A stretch of 64,000 nt of DNA from Ectothiorhodospira sp. BSL-9. Its GTDB lineage: Bacteria > Pseudomonadota > Gammaproteobacteria > Ectothiorhodospirales > Ectothiorhodospiraceae. Shown in pieces: positions 32,019 through 42,974 of the stretch. Positions within the stretch are counted from its first letter, which is position 1. The number at the start of each line of letters is the position of its first letter. The notes beneath the pieces are model-generated. The model saw only the letters and a program-made list of their open reading frames with translations. It was not told the origin of the DNA and searched no databases. The DNA is taken from NCBI RefSeq assembly GCF_001632845.1, contig NZ_CP011994.1, positions 3,482,001 through 3,546,000 on the forward strand, given 5' to 3'. The position numbers and the translations under genes are program-made.

Positions 32019-32885
32019 TCAAAGGCAGTCGAAGGACTTCTCCAGAAAACCCCCCAGTCCCCGCACATAATCCTCTCCGCTGCGCATGAAGCCATCATTG
32101 TGGCCACCGCGCATCTCCAGCACGGATACTTCCCTTGCCTGCCCGGCGGCCTGTTTGAGCCGCTCCAGGTGTGAGTGGGGGACAATCTCATCGTCACGGC
32201 TGTGGGCCAGCAGTATCGGGGACTCCACCTGCTCCAGTGCCCGGCGGGTGTCATACTCGAAACGCAGCAGGGTGCGCACCGGTACCCAGGGGTAGAGTTC
32301 CGCTCCCAGATCCGGGGCGCTGGTGAAGGCCGACTCCAGGATCAATGCGCCCGGCTGCACCTGGGCCCCCGTGTACGCGGCCACCGCAGCACCCAGTGAG
32401 CGCCCGAAGATCACCACCTCTTCCGGGGCATAATCACGTTCCTCCACCAGGTGATGCCAACCTGCCAGGGCATCCCGATAGGTGCCCTCCTCCGTGGGTG
32501 ACCCGCTACTCTTGCCATAGCCACGGTAATCCAGAATCAGCACCGACAATCCGATTCGGTGAAAGATATCCAGGGATTCCAGGCGATGACTGATGTTGCC
32601 GGCGTTGCCATGCAGGAACAGCAGGACGGGGGCCCGGCATTCATTGGACTGCGCGCCTGCCTGCCCCTCCGCGCCCTCCCGGGCCGGGATGAACCAGGCG
32701 TGCAGACGCTCCCCGTCCTCGGTATCCAGCCAGACCTCCTCGTAGGGCAGACCCGCATCGGAGGGTGAGGCGCTGTGAGCCGACATGGGCAGAAAGACCA
32801 TCTGCCCCTGGGTGAGGTAGAGCATGCCCACGAAGGCCCCGTAGGCACCCAGCCCGATCAATACCACCATCATCAATGTACGCAT
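32019..32885 (-). CDS. Alpha/beta hydrolase, membrane-anchored (YfhR/ABHD13-like)
   Basis: 288 residues from the ATG at 32883-32885; the longer open frame overlaps the aminotransferase end. An N-terminal membrane helix (MMVVLIGLGAYGAFVGMLYL) is followed by a serine hydrolase domain: oxyanion region LLFLHGNAGNISHRLE, nucleophile elbow IFGRSLGAAVAAYT, acid in LLAHSRDDEIVPHSHL and histidine in MRGGHNDGF. Resembles YfhR/Bem46/ABHD13 proteins, whose substrates are unknown. Downstream of the aminotransferase by 28 bases; a functional link is not evident. Confidence 0.85.
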   Translation of the reverse strand: MRTLMMVVLIGLGAYGAFVGMLYLTQGQMVFLPMSAHSASPSDAGLPYEEVWLDTEDGERLHAWFIPAREGAEGQAGAQSNECRAPVLLFLHGNAGNISHRLESLDIFHRIGLSVLILDYRGYGKSSGSPTEEGTYRDALAGWHHLVEERDYAPEEVVIFGRSLGAAVAAYTGAQVQPGALILESAFTSAPDLGAELYPWVPVRTLLRFEYDTRRALEQVESPILLAHSRDDEIVPHSHLERLKQAAGQAREVSVLEMRGGHNDGFMRSGEDYVRGLGGFLEKSFDCL

Positions 32886-32913
32886 GGGTGCCAGTGTAAC
32901 CAGCCAAAACCAC

Positions 32914-34080
32914 TCAGGCCAACCACTTCCCCAGCCGCTCCAGTGCAGCCTCCAGCACCGGTACATCACGGGTGTAGGCGAAGCGCAGATGCTGGCGTGC
33001 CCCGTAGTTTCCAAAATCGATCCCCGGCGTGACTGCCACACCGGCCTCATCCAGCAGGCGCTCGGCCAGCACGAAACTGTCCTCGCCCCAGGCGGTGCTG
33101 TTGCCGTAGATGTAAAAGGCCCCCTGCGGCGTCACCGACACCCGCAGACCCAGCGAGCGCAAGCCGGGCAGCAATACATCCCTGCGTTGCCGAAAGGCCT
33201 CCCGGCGCTCGTCCAGGATCTCCCGGCAGGCAGGCGTGAAGGCTGCCAGGGCGGCATGCTGGGCGGGAGTGGAGGCCGCCAGGAAGAGATTCTGGGCCAG
33301 TTTGTCCAGTTCCCGCACATAGGGTTCCGGGGCCACCACCCAGCCCAGACGCCAGCCGGTCATGCCAAAGAACTTGGAAAAGCTGTTGATCACGAAGACC
33401 TGATGGGACAGGCCCGCCGCGGTCATGGGTTGAGCCCCGTAAACCAGCCCCTGATAGATCTCATCCACAATCAGGTTACCGCCCTGGGAGCGGGCAAAGT
33501 CGATCATGGACTTGAGGCTGTGGACGTCGGTGAGGGTGCCGGTGGGGTTGGAGGGGGTGGCCACCATGGCGGCGGCGGTGCGTTCGTTCCAGGTGTCGGC
33601 CAGATGATCCGGGGTGAGCTGATAGGCTGTATCCGGCCCCACGGAAACGCCCACCGGTTCCCCCTCCATGGCGCGCACAAAATGCCGGTTACAGGGATAG
33701 CCGGGATCGGCCATGATCACCTGGGCGCCCGGGTCCACCAGCACGCCCATCACCAGTAGCAGCGCGCCGGAGGCCCCCGGCGTGATCACGATCCGCTCCG
33801 GGGGCACATGGGCCCCGTATTCATCCTGATAGAAACGGGCAATGGCCTCGCGCAGGGCGGGCAAGCCCGTGGCCGGGGTGTAATGGGTATGACCATCGGC
33901 CAGGGCCTGACGACCCGCCTCGACGATGGGCGCCGGGGTGGGGAAATCGGGCTCACCGATCTCCAGGTGGATGATGTCCCGCCCCTGGGCCTCCAGCCGC
34001 CGCGCCCGGGCCAGCAGGTCCATCACGTGAAAGGGCTGGATGTCCGCCATGCGGCGGGCCACGGGCATGTTCGGGGTCAT
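32914..34080 (-). CDS. PLP-dependent class I/II aminotransferase
   Basis: 388 residues. Fold type I. Seen: DIIHLEIGEPDFPTPAPIVE, HYTPATGLPALREAIA, ITPGASGALLLVMG, the asparagine in SNPTGT, the PLP lysine in INSFSKFFGMTGWRLGW and the C-terminal arginine in LRFAYT. This is the aspartate/aromatic aminotransferase family; substrate cannot be told from sequence. It lies nine bases after lysS on the same strand, which may only reflect read-through. Confidence 0.9.
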   Translation of the reverse strand: MTPNMPVARRMADIQPFHVMDLLARARRLEAQGRDIIHLEIGEPDFPTPAPIVEAGRQALADGHTHYTPATGLPALREAIARFYQDEYGAHVPPERIVITPGASGALLLVMGVLVDPGAQVIMADPGYPCNRHFVRAMEGEPVGVSVGPDTAYQLTPDHLADTWNERTAAAMVATPSNPTGTLTDVHSLKSMIDFARSQGGNLIVDEIYQGLVYGAQPMTAAGLSHQVFVINSFSKFFGMTGWRLGWVVAPEPYVRELDKLAQNLFLAASTPAQHAALAAFTPACREILDERREAFRQRRDVLLPGLRSLGLRVSVTPQGAFYIYGNSTAWGEDSFVLAERLLDEAGVAVTPGIDFGNYGARQHLRFAYTRDVPVLEAALERLGKWLA

Positions 34081-34089
34081 GGGTGGAGC

Positions 34090-35589
34090 CTAGCCTGCCT
34101 CGGGTCGCATGTGGGGGAACAGCAGCACATCCCGGATGGAGGGGGAATCGGTGAACAGCATCACCAGACGATCGATGCCGATGCCCTCACCCGCCGTGGG
34201 CGGCATGCCATGCTCCAGGGCGCGCAGATAATCGGCATCGAAATGCATGGCCTCGTCGTCGCCGGCCTCCTTCTCCTGCACCTGCTGGCGGAAGCGCTCT
34301 GCCTGGTCCTCGTAGTCGTTGAGCTCGGAGAAGCCGTTGGCGATCTCCCGCCCGCCCACGAAGAACTCGAAGCGATCCGTCACGAAGGGATCGTCGTCAT
34401 TGCGTCGGGCCAGGGGTGAGACTTCCGTGGGATAGGCGGTGATGAAGGTGGGATGCCGCAGGCGTGACTCCGCCGTCTTTTCGAAGATTTCGATCCACAC
34501 CTTGCCCAGGCCGTAGCCATCCTTGAGGGGGATGCCCAGGCGCTCGGCCACGGCGCGGGCCTTGGGCTCGTCTTCCAGATCGGCCGCGGTCAGATCCGGG
34601 TTGTACTTGAGGATGGCCTCCTTGACGGTGAGGCGCTCGAAGGGCTGACCGAAGTCATAGGTCTCGCCCTGGTAGCTGACTGTGGTGGTGCCCAGCACAT
34701 CCCGGGTGAGGGTGCGCAGCAGGTCCTCGGTGAGATCCATGAGTTCATGGTAGGTCACGTAGGCCTCGTAGAACTCCAGCATGGTGAACTCGGGGTTATG
34801 CCGGGTGGACAACCCCTCGTTACGGAAATTGCGGTTGATCTCGTAGACCTTTTCGAAGCCCCCGACCACCAGGCGCTTGAGATACAGCTCCGGGGCGATG
34901 CGCAGGAACAGCTGCATGTCCAGGGCATTGTGGTGGGTGGCAAACGGCCGCGCCGTGGCCCCACCAGGTATGGACTGCATCATGGGGGTTTCCACTTCCA
35001 GGAAGTCCCGCGCATTCAGGTAATGGCGGATGCTCTGGATGATGCGTGTGCGGGTGCGGAAGATCTCCCGCACCGGTTCGTTCATGATCAGGTCCACATA
35101 GCGCTGGCGATAGCGGGTTTCCATGTCCGACAGACCGTGGAACTTCTCCGGCAGCGGCCGCAGGGACTTGGTGAGCAGGCGCAGGCTGTCCACCTTCACC
35201 GACAGCTCTCCGGTCTTGGTCTTGAACAGCGTGCCCTCGGCGCCCAGGATGTCGCCCACGTCCCAGGCCTTGAATTCCTGATAGCGCCCTTCGGGCAGTT
35301 CATCCCGCTGCACGAACAACTGAATGCGCCCGGACATGTCCAGCAGTTGCGTGAAACTGGCCTTGCCCATCACCCGTTTGGCCATCATCCGGCCGGCCAC
35401 GGCCACGCGGATGGCATTGCTCTCGAACCATTCCGGCTCCCGCTCGCCATACTCGGCATGCAGCTCGCCGGCCATCACGTTGCGGCGAAAGTCATTGGGG
35501 AAGGCCGCGCCGTTATCTTCGCGCAGCTTGCCCAGCTTCTCCCTGCGCTGGGCAATGAGCTTGTTCTCGTCCTGGGTGTGGTCGTTCAT
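34090..35589 (-). CDS. lysS: Lysyl-tRNA synthetase, class II
   Basis: 499 residues. Charges tRNA-Lys. The N-terminal OB fold binds the anticodon ([20 protein letters not shown]); class II motifs follow: motif 1 near FLEVETPMM, motif 2 [20 protein letters not shown] and motif 3 [20 protein letters not shown]. It follows prfB by 73 bases, the common prfB-lysS pairing. Confidence 0.97.
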   Translation of the reverse strand: MNDHTQDENKLIAQRREKLGKLREDNGAAFPNDFRRNVMAGELHAEYGEREPEWFESNAIRVAVAGRMMAKRVMGKASFTQLLDMSGRIQLFVQRDELPEGRYQEFKAWDVGDILGAEGTLFKTKTGELSVKVDSLRLLTKSLRPLPEKFHGLSDMETRYRQRYVDLIMNEPVREIFRTRTRIIQSIRHYLNARDFLEVETPMMQSIPGGATARPFATHHNALDMQLFLRIAPELYLKRLVVGGFEKVYEINRNFRNEGLSTRHNPEFTMLEFYEAYVTYHELMDLTEDLLRTLTRDVLGTTTVSYQGETYDFGQPFERLTVKEAILKYNPDLTAADLEDEPKARAVAERLGIPLKDGYGLGKVWIEIFEKTAESRLRHPTFITAYPTEVSPLARRNDDDPFVTDRFEFFVGGREIANGFSELNDYEDQAERFRQQVQEKEAGDDEAMHFDADYLRALEHGMPPTAGEGIGIDRLVMLFTDSPSIRDVLLFPHMRPEAG

Positions 35590-35662
35590 CAGTCTGCCAA
35601 TGGAATGCTATGTAACGGGATGACGCGGCAACACTGCTCCGCGGAATAGGGTGCGAGCGGCA

Positions 35663-36761
35663 TCAAAGGCCGCTCTTGAGACTGGCCTCGATGAACTGGT
35701 CCAGATCCCCATCCAGCACCGCCTGGGTGTTACCCACCTCAACGCCGGTGCGCAGATCCTTGATACGGGATTGGTCCAGCACGTAGGAGCGGATCTGGCT
35801 GCCCCAGCCGATGTCCGCCTTGCTGTCTTCCATGGCCTGCTTTTCCGCATTGCGCTTTTGCAGTTCCAGCTCGTAGAGCTTGGCCCGCAGCTGGTTCATG
35901 GCGAAGTCCTTGTTCTTGTGCTGCGAACGACCGTTCTGGCAGGCAGTGACCACCCCGGTGGGCAAGTGGGTGATACGCACGGCGGATTCGGTCCGGTTCA
36001 CATGCTGACCACCGGCGCCACTGGCCCGGTACACATCAATGCGCAGATCCGCCGGGTTGATCTCGATGTCGATATCATCGCTCACCTCCGGGGACACGAA
36101 CACGGAGGTGAAGGAGGTGTGGCGGCGGTTGCCGGAATCGAAAGGAGACTTGCGCACCAGCCGGTGCACCCCGGTCTCGGTGCGCAGCCAGCCAAAGGCA
36201 TAGGGGCCCTCAAAGCGCACTGTGGCGCTCTTGATGCCAGCCACTTCACCGGCGGAGACTTCCATCAGCTCGGTCTTGAAGTTACGGCGTTCACCCCAGC
36301 GCAGGTACATGCGCAGCAGCATCTCGGCCCAATCCTGGGCCTCGGTGCCGCCGGAGCCGGCCTGGATTTCCAGGAAGGCGGCGGAGTCGTCCATCTCGCC
36401 GGAGAACATGCGCTGGAATTCCAGGCCGGCGACGGTGGATTCGTATTGGTCCAGGTCCGATTGGACGGACTGGACGGTGTCCTCGTCGCCCTCGGCCTGG
36501 GCCATCTCCAGCAGTTCCTGGGCATCATCCAGGCCACCGCCGATGCGCTCCAGGTTGTGGACGATGCCTTCCAGGTGGGAACGCTCCTTGCCCAGGGCCT
36601 GTGCCTTGTCCGGGTCGTTCCAGATATTGGGGTCTTCCAGTTCCCGGTTTACTTCTTCCAGGCGTTCGCGCTTGGTATCGAAGTCAAAGATACCCCCTCA
36701 GGGCGTCCACACGCCCTTGCAGATCCTTGATGTGCGAAAACAGTGGGTTGAGTTCCAGCAT
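35663..36761 (-). CDS. prfB: Peptide chain release factor 2 with programmed +1 frameshift
   Basis: Join of 36761-36687 and 36685-35663; base 36686 is skipped. Codons 1-25 read [20 protein letters not shown] then LRGYL, followed by an in-frame TGA as codon 26, as in E. coli. After the +1 shift the frame continues to give 365 residues. Release factor for UGA and UAA. Seen: the stop-codon tripeptide SPF in [15 protein letters not shown] and GGQ in [19 protein letters not shown]. Translation of the gene is self-limited: scarce RF2 lets the shift happen. Confidence 0.97.
36684..36698 (-). promoter_or_regulatory. RF2 recoding site
   Basis: Minus strand reads AGGGGGTATCTTTGA then C: an internal Shine-Dalgarno (AGGGGG), the slippery CTT and the UGA stop followed by C, identical in layout to the E. 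coli prfB site. The ribosome slips from CTT to TTT and reads GAC next. Confidence 0.96.
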
Positions 36762-36854
36762 GGGGCGGCCTTCCGACGGATGTTTGGGAAAACCGGGGAT
36801 TTTAACATGCTGGAGGGGATGGTGCCCGCCGCCCCCTCATCCCCAACCCTTCGA

Positions 36855-38120
36855 TCAGCGGATGTAATCGAACAAGGTCAGGCGCGCCACCTGGGTGTAC
36901 GATTGCTGCGCTGCCTGCAAACCCACCTGCTGCAGGTTGAATCGGCTGATGGCCTCGGCATAGTCCAGGTCACGGATCTCGGAGATGGTGGTTTCCAGTT
37001 GCAGGATCTGATCCCGGTTGAGGTTATCCTGGTTCTCCAGCGCGTTGAGGCGGGCACCGACGGTGGCGCGGGTATCCAGGACATGGCCCAGGGCACTGTC
37101 CAGTTCGGACAGGCCACGGTTGATGGCATTGTTCACCGGGGCGGTGCTGGTGCCCACGGGGGATTGCAGGGCGTCGATGATGTTCTGGACACCGGTGAAG
37201 AGGCTTTGGGGTTTCGAGGGACGGATGGTGAACTCGTCATCGACTTTCGGAGTACCCTTGATATCGAAGCTGATGCCATTGAAGGCGATGGATTCCCCGC
37301 TCTTGAACGGCGCATCCACGGGTAGCTCATCGAACGGCGCAGTGTTAACTGGCGTACCGTTCTCAAAAGCCTGGACAGTGAAGGTTTCGCCATCGTCAGC
37401 AAATGTAACGCTGTAGCTCAATTCACCCGACGCAGCGTCAACGGCTTCCTGCCAGGCCTTACGATCCACCACACTCCCGCCCCCGATGACGCCGGAGCCC
37501 TCGTTCTCATCACCAGGCAGGGTGGTGAAGGTCCCATTCCCATCCTTGAGCGCCCCGGGCAGACCAGCATCCCCAAAGACCGCATTACCCGGATCCCCCA
37601 CCGCCAGTTTGCGCACGGGGCTGATGTCCACCTGCCGGGCATTATCATCTCCCTGATACTTCACCTCGCCATCCTTCATGACAAAAGGCTGGGTCTGGGA
37701 CTTGTAACCCGCGAACAGGTACTCCCCGTTGGCATCGCGGGTGTTACCCAGATCGACCAGGGAGTTGAGCACCTGCTGCATTTCGCCGGCGATGTAGCGC
37801 CGGGTTTCGTCGGTTTCCGTGGCGTTGTTGGCCTTCACCGAGAGTTCACGGATGCGCTGCAGGCCATCGCCCACGGAGGCCAGGGTGACCTCGGTGAGGC
37901 GCAGGCGCTGCTCGGCCAGGCCGCCGTTGCGCTGGAACTGCTTGGTCTGGTCGATGCGGCTCTCGAACTGCAGGGCCTGAACACTGCCACTGGGATCATC
38001 CGAGGGTGACAGGATGCGCCGCCCGGTGCCCAGCTGATTCTGGGTGCGGGAGATCTCGGCCTGCTGACGCTGAATCACGTCGATGCCGTTCTGGAAGATC
38101 TGGCTGGTGGATATCCTCAT
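36855..38120 (-). CDS. flgL: Flagellar hook-associated protein 3 (FlgL)
   Basis: 421 residues. Junction protein between hook and filament. Flagellin-like helices at the N-terminus (MRISTSQIFQNGIDVIQRQQ, LSPSDDPSGSVQALQFES) and C-terminus (LDYAEAISRFNLQQVGLQAA) flank a variable middle (about 150-310) that is less GC-rich and rich in Asp/Gly/Thr. Last gene of the flg operon, three bases after flgK. Confidence 0.95.
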   Translation of the reverse strand: MRISTSQIFQNGIDVIQRQQAEISRTQNQLGTGRRILSPSDDPSGSVQALQFESRIDQTKQFQRNGGLAEQRLRLTEVTLASVGDGLQRIRELSVKANNATETDETRRYIAGEMQQVLNSLVDLGNTRDANGEYLFAGYKSQTQPFVMKDGEVKYQGDDNARQVDISPVRKLAVGDPGNAVFGDAGLPGALKDGNGTFTTLPGDENEGSGVIGGGSVVDRKAWQEAVDAASGELSYSVTFADDGETFTVQAFENGTPVNTAPFDELPVDAPFKSGESIAFNGISFDIKGTPKVDDEFTIRPSKPQSLFTGVQNIIDALQSPVGTSTAPVNNAINRGLSELDSALGHVLDTRATVGARLNALENQDNLNRDQILQLETTISEIRDLDYAEAISRFNLQQVGLQAAQQSYTQVARLTLFDYIR

Positions 38121-38123
38121 GAC

Positions 38124-39971
38124 TTAACGCCTCGCTACACCGATGAGGGTGTCAAACAGGGTGCTGGTCACGGCAATGACCTGCGCCGAGGCCTGGTAGG
38201 CCTGCTGGAATTTCAGCAGGTTGGCCGCTTCTTCGTCCAGATTGACGCCGGAGAGACTTTCCCGCTGGGCCTTGGCATCCGCCAGCAGCCGCGCCTGGGA
38301 TTCTGCAGCCACCTGAGTCTGACGGGTCTGGGTGCCTACCTTGCCTATGAGGCCGTTGTAGGCGTCCTCGATAGAGCTGCGGCCATCGTCCAGGTACCTG
38401 GTTCCCTGCACCTGTGCCAGCGCGAGGGCGTTGCGATTATCGCCCGGACCGAATGCATCATTGCCTGTCAGCAACACGCCACCATCAGGCTCCTCCGTAG
38501 ACCTGATGACAATCTCTGCACCATCCGGGGTGGTGGCCCTCCACAGCCCTGACTGAGTGGGATCCTCCTCAAATGCGCTAAAGGTCAGATCGTCGCCCGG
38601 CTCGTATCCCGCACCCGGCGAGAAAAAGACCAGTTCCTGATCCTCAGCCAGATTAGTGGAGAAAGCCTGAGCCGCCGCAATACGCTGAGGTTCACGCACG
38701 GCCACGTCGATCCCCTGCGCAGCGGAGCGGGTGGGACGGATCAGGAAGTTGGCTCCATCTTCGTGCGATCCGTTAGGCATCTTGATGACGAGCCCATCCA
38801 CTTTGACTTCGCTACCATCTCCATAACTGCCCAACTTCTGACCATCCGATAGACGGGTCAGATTCCAGTCGCCATCCTGGTACTGCAGGCGATAGTCACT
38901 GGACTTCAAACCAGATAGCCCAGCGGGATCAAAACTCACTTCGGGTTTGGGTTCATCAACACCTCTTCCTGCCAGCACCTCGGGCTCAGGCACCTTGAAA
39001 AAGTCCCGCCCGAGCTTCCCCTCGGCATCCAGGCCCTGGGTATGCTGATTATTGAACCCCACTGCGATGGAGACCGCCACCCGTCCCAATTCATTCTGGG
39101 CCTTGTCCAGCACCGAACTGCGCAGATCCAGCAGGCCGCCCAGTTTGCCCCCCGAGATCAGGTTGGTGACATTGACTTCTTTATTCCCCTGGCCACCGAA
39201 CTTGACCTCCAGGGGCGCACCCGGCGTCGGGCGGTTCGCGGATAGCGGCGTGGCCTTGTTGCCCAGCACCAAACCCTGGCCGCGGCCGATGAAGACGTTC
39301 ATGGATCCGTCATCCTGCACCGTGGTGTTCACGTCCACGAACTTGGACATTTCCAGCACCATCTGGTCCCGCTTGTCCAGCAGGTCGTTGGGTGGCTGAC
39401 CACGGCCCTGGGCGGCCACGATCTGCTGATTCAGCTTGGCAATGGAATCGGCATAGCCATTGACCTCGTCCACCCCCGAGCCGATCTGACCATCCACGAT
39501 GGTCTGCTGATCCTTGAGCCTCTGGTCCAGGAACTTGAAGCGGTCCACCAGCGACTCCGCCTCCGAGATCAACACGGTGCGGTTGGCACTGGAGGTGGGG
39601 TCATTGGCCAGCTCCTGAGTGGCCGAAAAGAATTGCTGCAAGCCCGGGGAAAGGCCCGCTGCCGGATCGGCCAGGAGATTGTCCACCCGGCTGATGAAAT
39701 CCCGCTGCGTGTTGTAGTACTCGCTGCTGGTGGTGTTGTTGCGCAACTGGGTCTGCACAAACTCGTCGTACATCCGCCGCACGGTGTTCACATCCACCCC
39801 CCGGCCAACGTAGCCCGCCCCGGAAAACTGAGCCGGGCGGGTGCCCTGCTCAGTCCGCTGGCGGCTGTAGCCTTCGGTGTTGACGTTGGCGATGTTGTGG
39901 CCGGTGGTATCCAGCGCGCGCTGCGCCGCATTGAGCCCGGAGGTGGCGATACCAAAGAGTCCCGCACTCAT
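38124..39971 (-). CDS. flgK: Flagellar hook-associated protein 1 (FlgK)
   Basis: 615 residues from the ATG at 39969-39971; a longer frame to 40100 runs into flgJ. Sits between hook and FlgL. Seen: the rod/hook N-terminal motif LFGIATSGLNAAQRALDTTG with HNIANVNTEGYSRQRTEQ, a long variable middle (about 330-480) and a C-terminal helix with NLDEEAANLLKFQQAYQASA. Continues the flg operon after flgJ. Confidence 0.96.
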   Translation of the reverse strand: MSAGLFGIATSGLNAAQRALDTTGHNIANVNTEGYSRQRTEQGTRPAQFSGAGYVGRGVDVNTVRRMYDEFVQTQLRNNTTSSEYYNTQRDFISRVDNLLADPAAGLSPGLQQFFSATQELANDPTSSANRTVLISEAESLVDRFKFLDQRLKDQQTIVDGQIGSGVDEVNGYADSIAKLNQQIVAAQGRGQPPNDLLDKRDQMVLEMSKFVDVNTTVQDDGSMNVFIGRGQGLVLGNKATPLSANRPTPGAPLEVKFGGQGNKEVNVTNLISGGKLGGLLDLRSSVLDKAQNELGRVAVSIAVGFNNQHTQGLDAEGKLGRDFFKVPEPEVLAGRGVDEPKPEVSFDPAGLSGLKSSDYRLQYQDGDWNLTRLSDGQKLGSYGDGSEVKVDGLVIKMPNGSHEDGANFLIRPTRSAAQGIDVAVREPQRIAAAQAFSTNLAEDQELVFFSPGAGYEPGDDLTFSAFEEDPTQSGLWRATTPDGAEIVIRSTEEPDGGVLLTGNDAFGPGDNRNALALAQVQGTRYLDDGRSSIEDAYNGLIGKVGTQTRQTQVAAESQARLLADAKAQRESLSGVNLDEEAANLLKFQQAYQASAQVIAVTSTLFDTLIGVARR

Positions 39972-40038
39972 GATGCCCTCCTGGCGGCGATCCGCAGTGT
40001 GAAGTGAATGTGGTGCATGAACATGTTCGTTACCTCCT

Positions 40039-41040
40039 TCAGGATAGCGGCCGCTCGCCGCCAGACTTGAGTCCGGCCAGGGTGTCGCTGAGCGTGCCAC
40101 GCCGCATGATGTTCAGAATCTTGTCAGCGTAGTCGGGGTCGGTGGCGTAGCCTGCATCCTGCAAGCCGCGCACATACTGTTCCGGATCACCAGCGGCCTC
40201 CAGCGCATGCCGGTAGCGAGGGTTACTGCGCAGGAAATCCACATAGTCTTCAAAGCTCTCGGCCACGCTGCCGTAAGAGCGGAACTGGGCCCGCTGCATC
40301 TCCGGGATGTCCTGCACGTATTCCAGGGTCTGCACCGTCACCCGATCCCCCTGCCAGCGACCATCGGCCTTGATACCGAACAGGTTGTGGCTGCTGCGCC
40401 CATCCCCATGCTGGATGACGTGTTGCCCCCAGCCTGTTTCCAGGGCGGACTGGGCCACCAGCACCTCCGGGGCCACACCCAGTTCGGCGGCGGCCTGCTG
40501 TGCATGGGGCCAGACGTCACGGATGAACTCCTGAGGGGACCGGGGCGACCAGGACCCATCGTTGCCGGTCGGCCCTGCCTTACTCGTACCCTGACCTGGT
40601 TTCATGCCGTCAGCCTCCGGGGTGTCGTGACGACCCGTGGATGCAGCCGGCCCCGCCACCGCCGCCTCGATAGCGGCGCGCAGGGCGGGCACCCGATGCG
40701 TGGGCATGTGCAATTCCCGGTCGTCGTCGCGACGCGCCTCGGGGCCGGCCAGTTGCCGCGCCACCTGCTCACGCAGACCGATGCCCTCCCCTCGGGCCAT
40801 ATCCAAAGCCACCTGCTGATCGAACATACCCTCGAACATGCGGGTCTGATCGCTGCTGAGCAGACCTTCCGCCGGTGCGGCCTCGCGCATGCTCTTGATC
40901 ATCATCTGAATGAACAGGGCCTCGAACTGCCGCGCCACCTCATCGGCCGCCTCGGGCGACTGACTCTGCACGCGACCCCGCAACTCACTCAGACCCGCGA
41001 TATCGGTGTAGTTGAAGCTATCGGCGATGTAGGCGTTCAT
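40039..41040 (-). CDS. flgJ: FlgJ, rod assembly protein with peptidoglycan hydrolase domain
   Basis: 333 residues, two domains. The N-terminal rod-binding domain (ARQFEALFIQMMIKSMREA, FDQQVALDMA) is joined by a Pro/Gly-rich linker (about 110-165) to a glucosaminidase-type lytic domain (PEVLVAQSALETGWGQHVI, SHNLFGIKADGRW, RSNPRYRHAL). It opens the peptidoglycan for the rod. The two-domain type is typical of beta- and gammaproteobacteria. Confidence 0.95.
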   Translation of the reverse strand: MNAYIADSFNYTDIAGLSELRGRVQSQSPEAADEVARQFEALFIQMMIKSMREAAPAEGLLSSDQTRMFEGMFDQQVALDMARGEGIGLREQVARQLAGPEARRDDDRELHMPTHRVPALRAAIEAAVAGPAASTGRHDTPEADGMKPGQGTSKAGPTGNDGSWSPRSPQEFIRDVWPHAQQAAAELGVAPEVLVAQSALETGWGQHVIQHGDGRSSHNLFGIKADGRWQGDRVTVQTLEYVQDIPEMQRAQFRSYGSVAESFEDYVDFLRSNPRYRHALEAAGDPEQYVRGLQDAGYATDPDYADKILNIMRRGTLSDTLAGLKSGGERPLS

Positions 41041-41061
41041 GGCAGCGCTCCCCGTCCCGGA

Positions 41062-42189
41062 TCAGATGATGACCAACTGGGCCCGCAGGGCACCGGATTC
41101 ACGCAGGGCTTCCAGGATGGACACCAGGTCCCCCGGGGCAGCCCCCACCTCGTTGACCGCACGCACGATCTCATCCAGGGTCACGCCGGGGTCGAACAGG
41201 AACATGCGGGCATCCTCCTGGACCACCTCGATGTCGGTCTGCGGAGTGACCACGGTCTCGCCAGCGGCCAAGGGAGCAGGTTGCGTCACTTGTGGTTGTT
41301 CCGTGATGGTCACGATGAGGTTCCCGTGGGAGACGGCGGCCGGGCTCACCCTTACATTGCTGCCGATCACCACCGTGCCGGTTCGCGAGTTGACGATCAC
41401 CCTGGCTGGCGGCTCGCCAGGCTGCACCCGCAGGTTCTCCAGCATGGAGATGAAGGTGACCCGCTGACCCGGATCCTGCGGGGCACTCACCCGCACCGAC
41501 GAGCCGTCCACCGGATGGGCCGTGCCCGGGCCCATGGTGTCGTTGATGACATCACTGAGCCGGTTGGCGGTGGTGAAGTCGTGACGATGCAGATTGAGCG
41601 TGACGTGATTGCCCCGGGCAAAGCCGGAGGGCACTTCCCGCTCCACCGTGGCCCCATTGGGAATGCGACCCACACTGGGCACATTCACGGTCACCCGGGA
41701 GCCGTCGGCCCCCTCCACACCCAGCCCACCCACGGCCAGGTTGCCCTGGGCGATGGCGTAGGTGCGACCATCGGCGCCCTTCATGGGCGTCATCAGCAGA
41801 CTGCCGCCGCGCAGGCTGCCGGCATTACCGATGGAAGAAACGGTCACGTCGATCGTCTGACCGGGTTTGGCGAAAGGCGGCAGGTCCGCATGCACCATGA
41901 CAGCCGCCACGTTGCGCAGCTGTGGATTCACATTGGGCGGGATGGTCACGCCCAGCTGACCCAGCATGTTCTTGAGGCTCTGCACCGTGAAGGGGGCCTG
42001 GGTGGTCTGGTCACCCGAGCCATCCAGGCCCACCACCAGACCGTAGCCGATGAGCTGGTTGCTGCGCACCCCATCCACCGAGGCCAGGTCCTTGACCCGA
42101 TCGGCCGCGCCCGCAGAGGTCGGCAGGATCAGGCCCAGGGACATCAACACCAGGGCCCAGACGATCAGCAATGTGCGTATGGATTTCAT
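41062..42189 (-). CDS. flgI: Flagellar P-ring protein FlgI
   Basis: 375 residues with a signal peptide ([22 protein letters not shown]). Forms the periplasmic P ring around the rod. Seen: [52 protein letters not shown] and a C-terminus [17 protein letters not shown]. It needs the chaperone FlgA, which is encoded at 49.6 kb. Confidence 0.97.
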   Translation of the reverse strand: MKSIRTLLIVWALVLMSLGLILPTSAGAADRVKDLASVDGVRSNQLIGYGLVVGLDGSGDQTTQAPFTVQSLKNMLGQLGVTIPPNVNPQLRNVAAVMVHADLPPFAKPGQTIDVTVSSIGNAGSLRGGSLLMTPMKGADGRTYAIAQGNLAVGGLGVEGADGSRVTVNVPSVGRIPNGATVEREVPSGFARGNHVTLNLHRHDFTTANRLSDVINDTMGPGTAHPVDGSSVRVSAPQDPGQRVTFISMLENLRVQPGEPPARVIVNSRTGTVVIGSNVRVSPAAVSHGNLIVTITEQPQVTQPAPLAAGETVVTPQTDIEVVQEDARMFLFDPGVTLDEIVRAVNEVGAAPGDLVSILEALRESGALRAQLVII

Positions 42190-42202
42190 GATCGGATCTC
42201 CC

Positions 42203-42937
42203 CTAGAAGGGCCACACGGGGCTGTTGAAGAATCGCGTCAACCAGCCGGGATTGTTGCTGTCCGCCAGGGTGCCCCTGCCGCCATAGGCCACCTGGGCAT
42301 CGGCGATCTGGTTGGAGTTCACCGTGTTGTCGGCGCGGATATCCACCGGCCGCACGATGCCCCGCAGACGGATGTACTCCTGCCCCTGATTGATCTGCAG
42401 CCACTTTTCGCCCTGCACCACCAGGTTACCGTTGGGCAGGACTTCCGAGACCATCACGGTGATGGAGCCGTCCAGTTGGTTGCTCTGGGCCGAATCGCCC
42501 TCCCCCTCAAAGCTCCGGGAGCCGCTCACCGAGGCATCCAGCACCGGTACGCCGCCACGGGTGACCGGACGACCGAGCACCGTGGGGTTGTTCATGTTCA
42601 CGTTGGAGTCCTTGCTGGTGGAGGTGCTGGCAGACTTGCGGGCCTGGGTCCGCTCGGCCAATACCACCGTGAGCACATCCCCCACCTGGCGGGCCTTGTA
42701 GTCGGCAAACAGGCCCTGGTTGGAGGCGGGCTGAAAGATGGCGCCGTTATTCTGCTCCGGTGGCAGCGGCTGGGGCGGCGTGATGGCGGTGAATTGCGCA
42801 TCATCACCGCGTTCCACCGGCGTCATTGTGGCGCAACCGCTCATCAACAAGGACAACACGACCATGAGCAGTCCCAGACGCTGAAGACCGGGCCCACCTC
42901 TAATGCCACATTCGTTCGTGGATGCCTGACTGTTCAT
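42203..42937 (-). CDS. flgH: Flagellar L-ring lipoprotein FlgH
   Basis: 244 residues. A lipoprotein signal ([15 protein letters not shown]) is preceded by about 20 residues, so the true start may be internal. Forms the outer-membrane L ring. Seen: [40 protein letters not shown] and the C-terminal [10 protein letters not shown]. 13 bases before flgI. Confidence 0.95.
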   Translation of the reverse strand: MNSQASTNECGIRGGPGLQRLGLLMVVLSLLMSGCATMTPVERGDDAQFTAITPPQPLPPEQNNGAIFQPASNQGLFADYKARQVGDVLTVVLAERTQARKSASTSTSKDSNVNMNNPTVLGRPVTRGGVPVLDASVSGSRSFEGEGDSAQSNQLDGSITVMVSEVLPNGNLVVQGEKWLQINQGQEYIRLRGIVRPVDIRADNTVNSNQIADAQVAYGGRGTLADSNNPGWLTRFFNSPVWPF

Positions 42938-42974
42938 GGCCTTACCCCTTCAATACGGCGCTACGTCGACCTGG

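Noticed and set aside
40207-42228. 673-codon open frame on the plus strand
   Set aside because: Covers the complement of flgJ and flgI; product lacks domain features.
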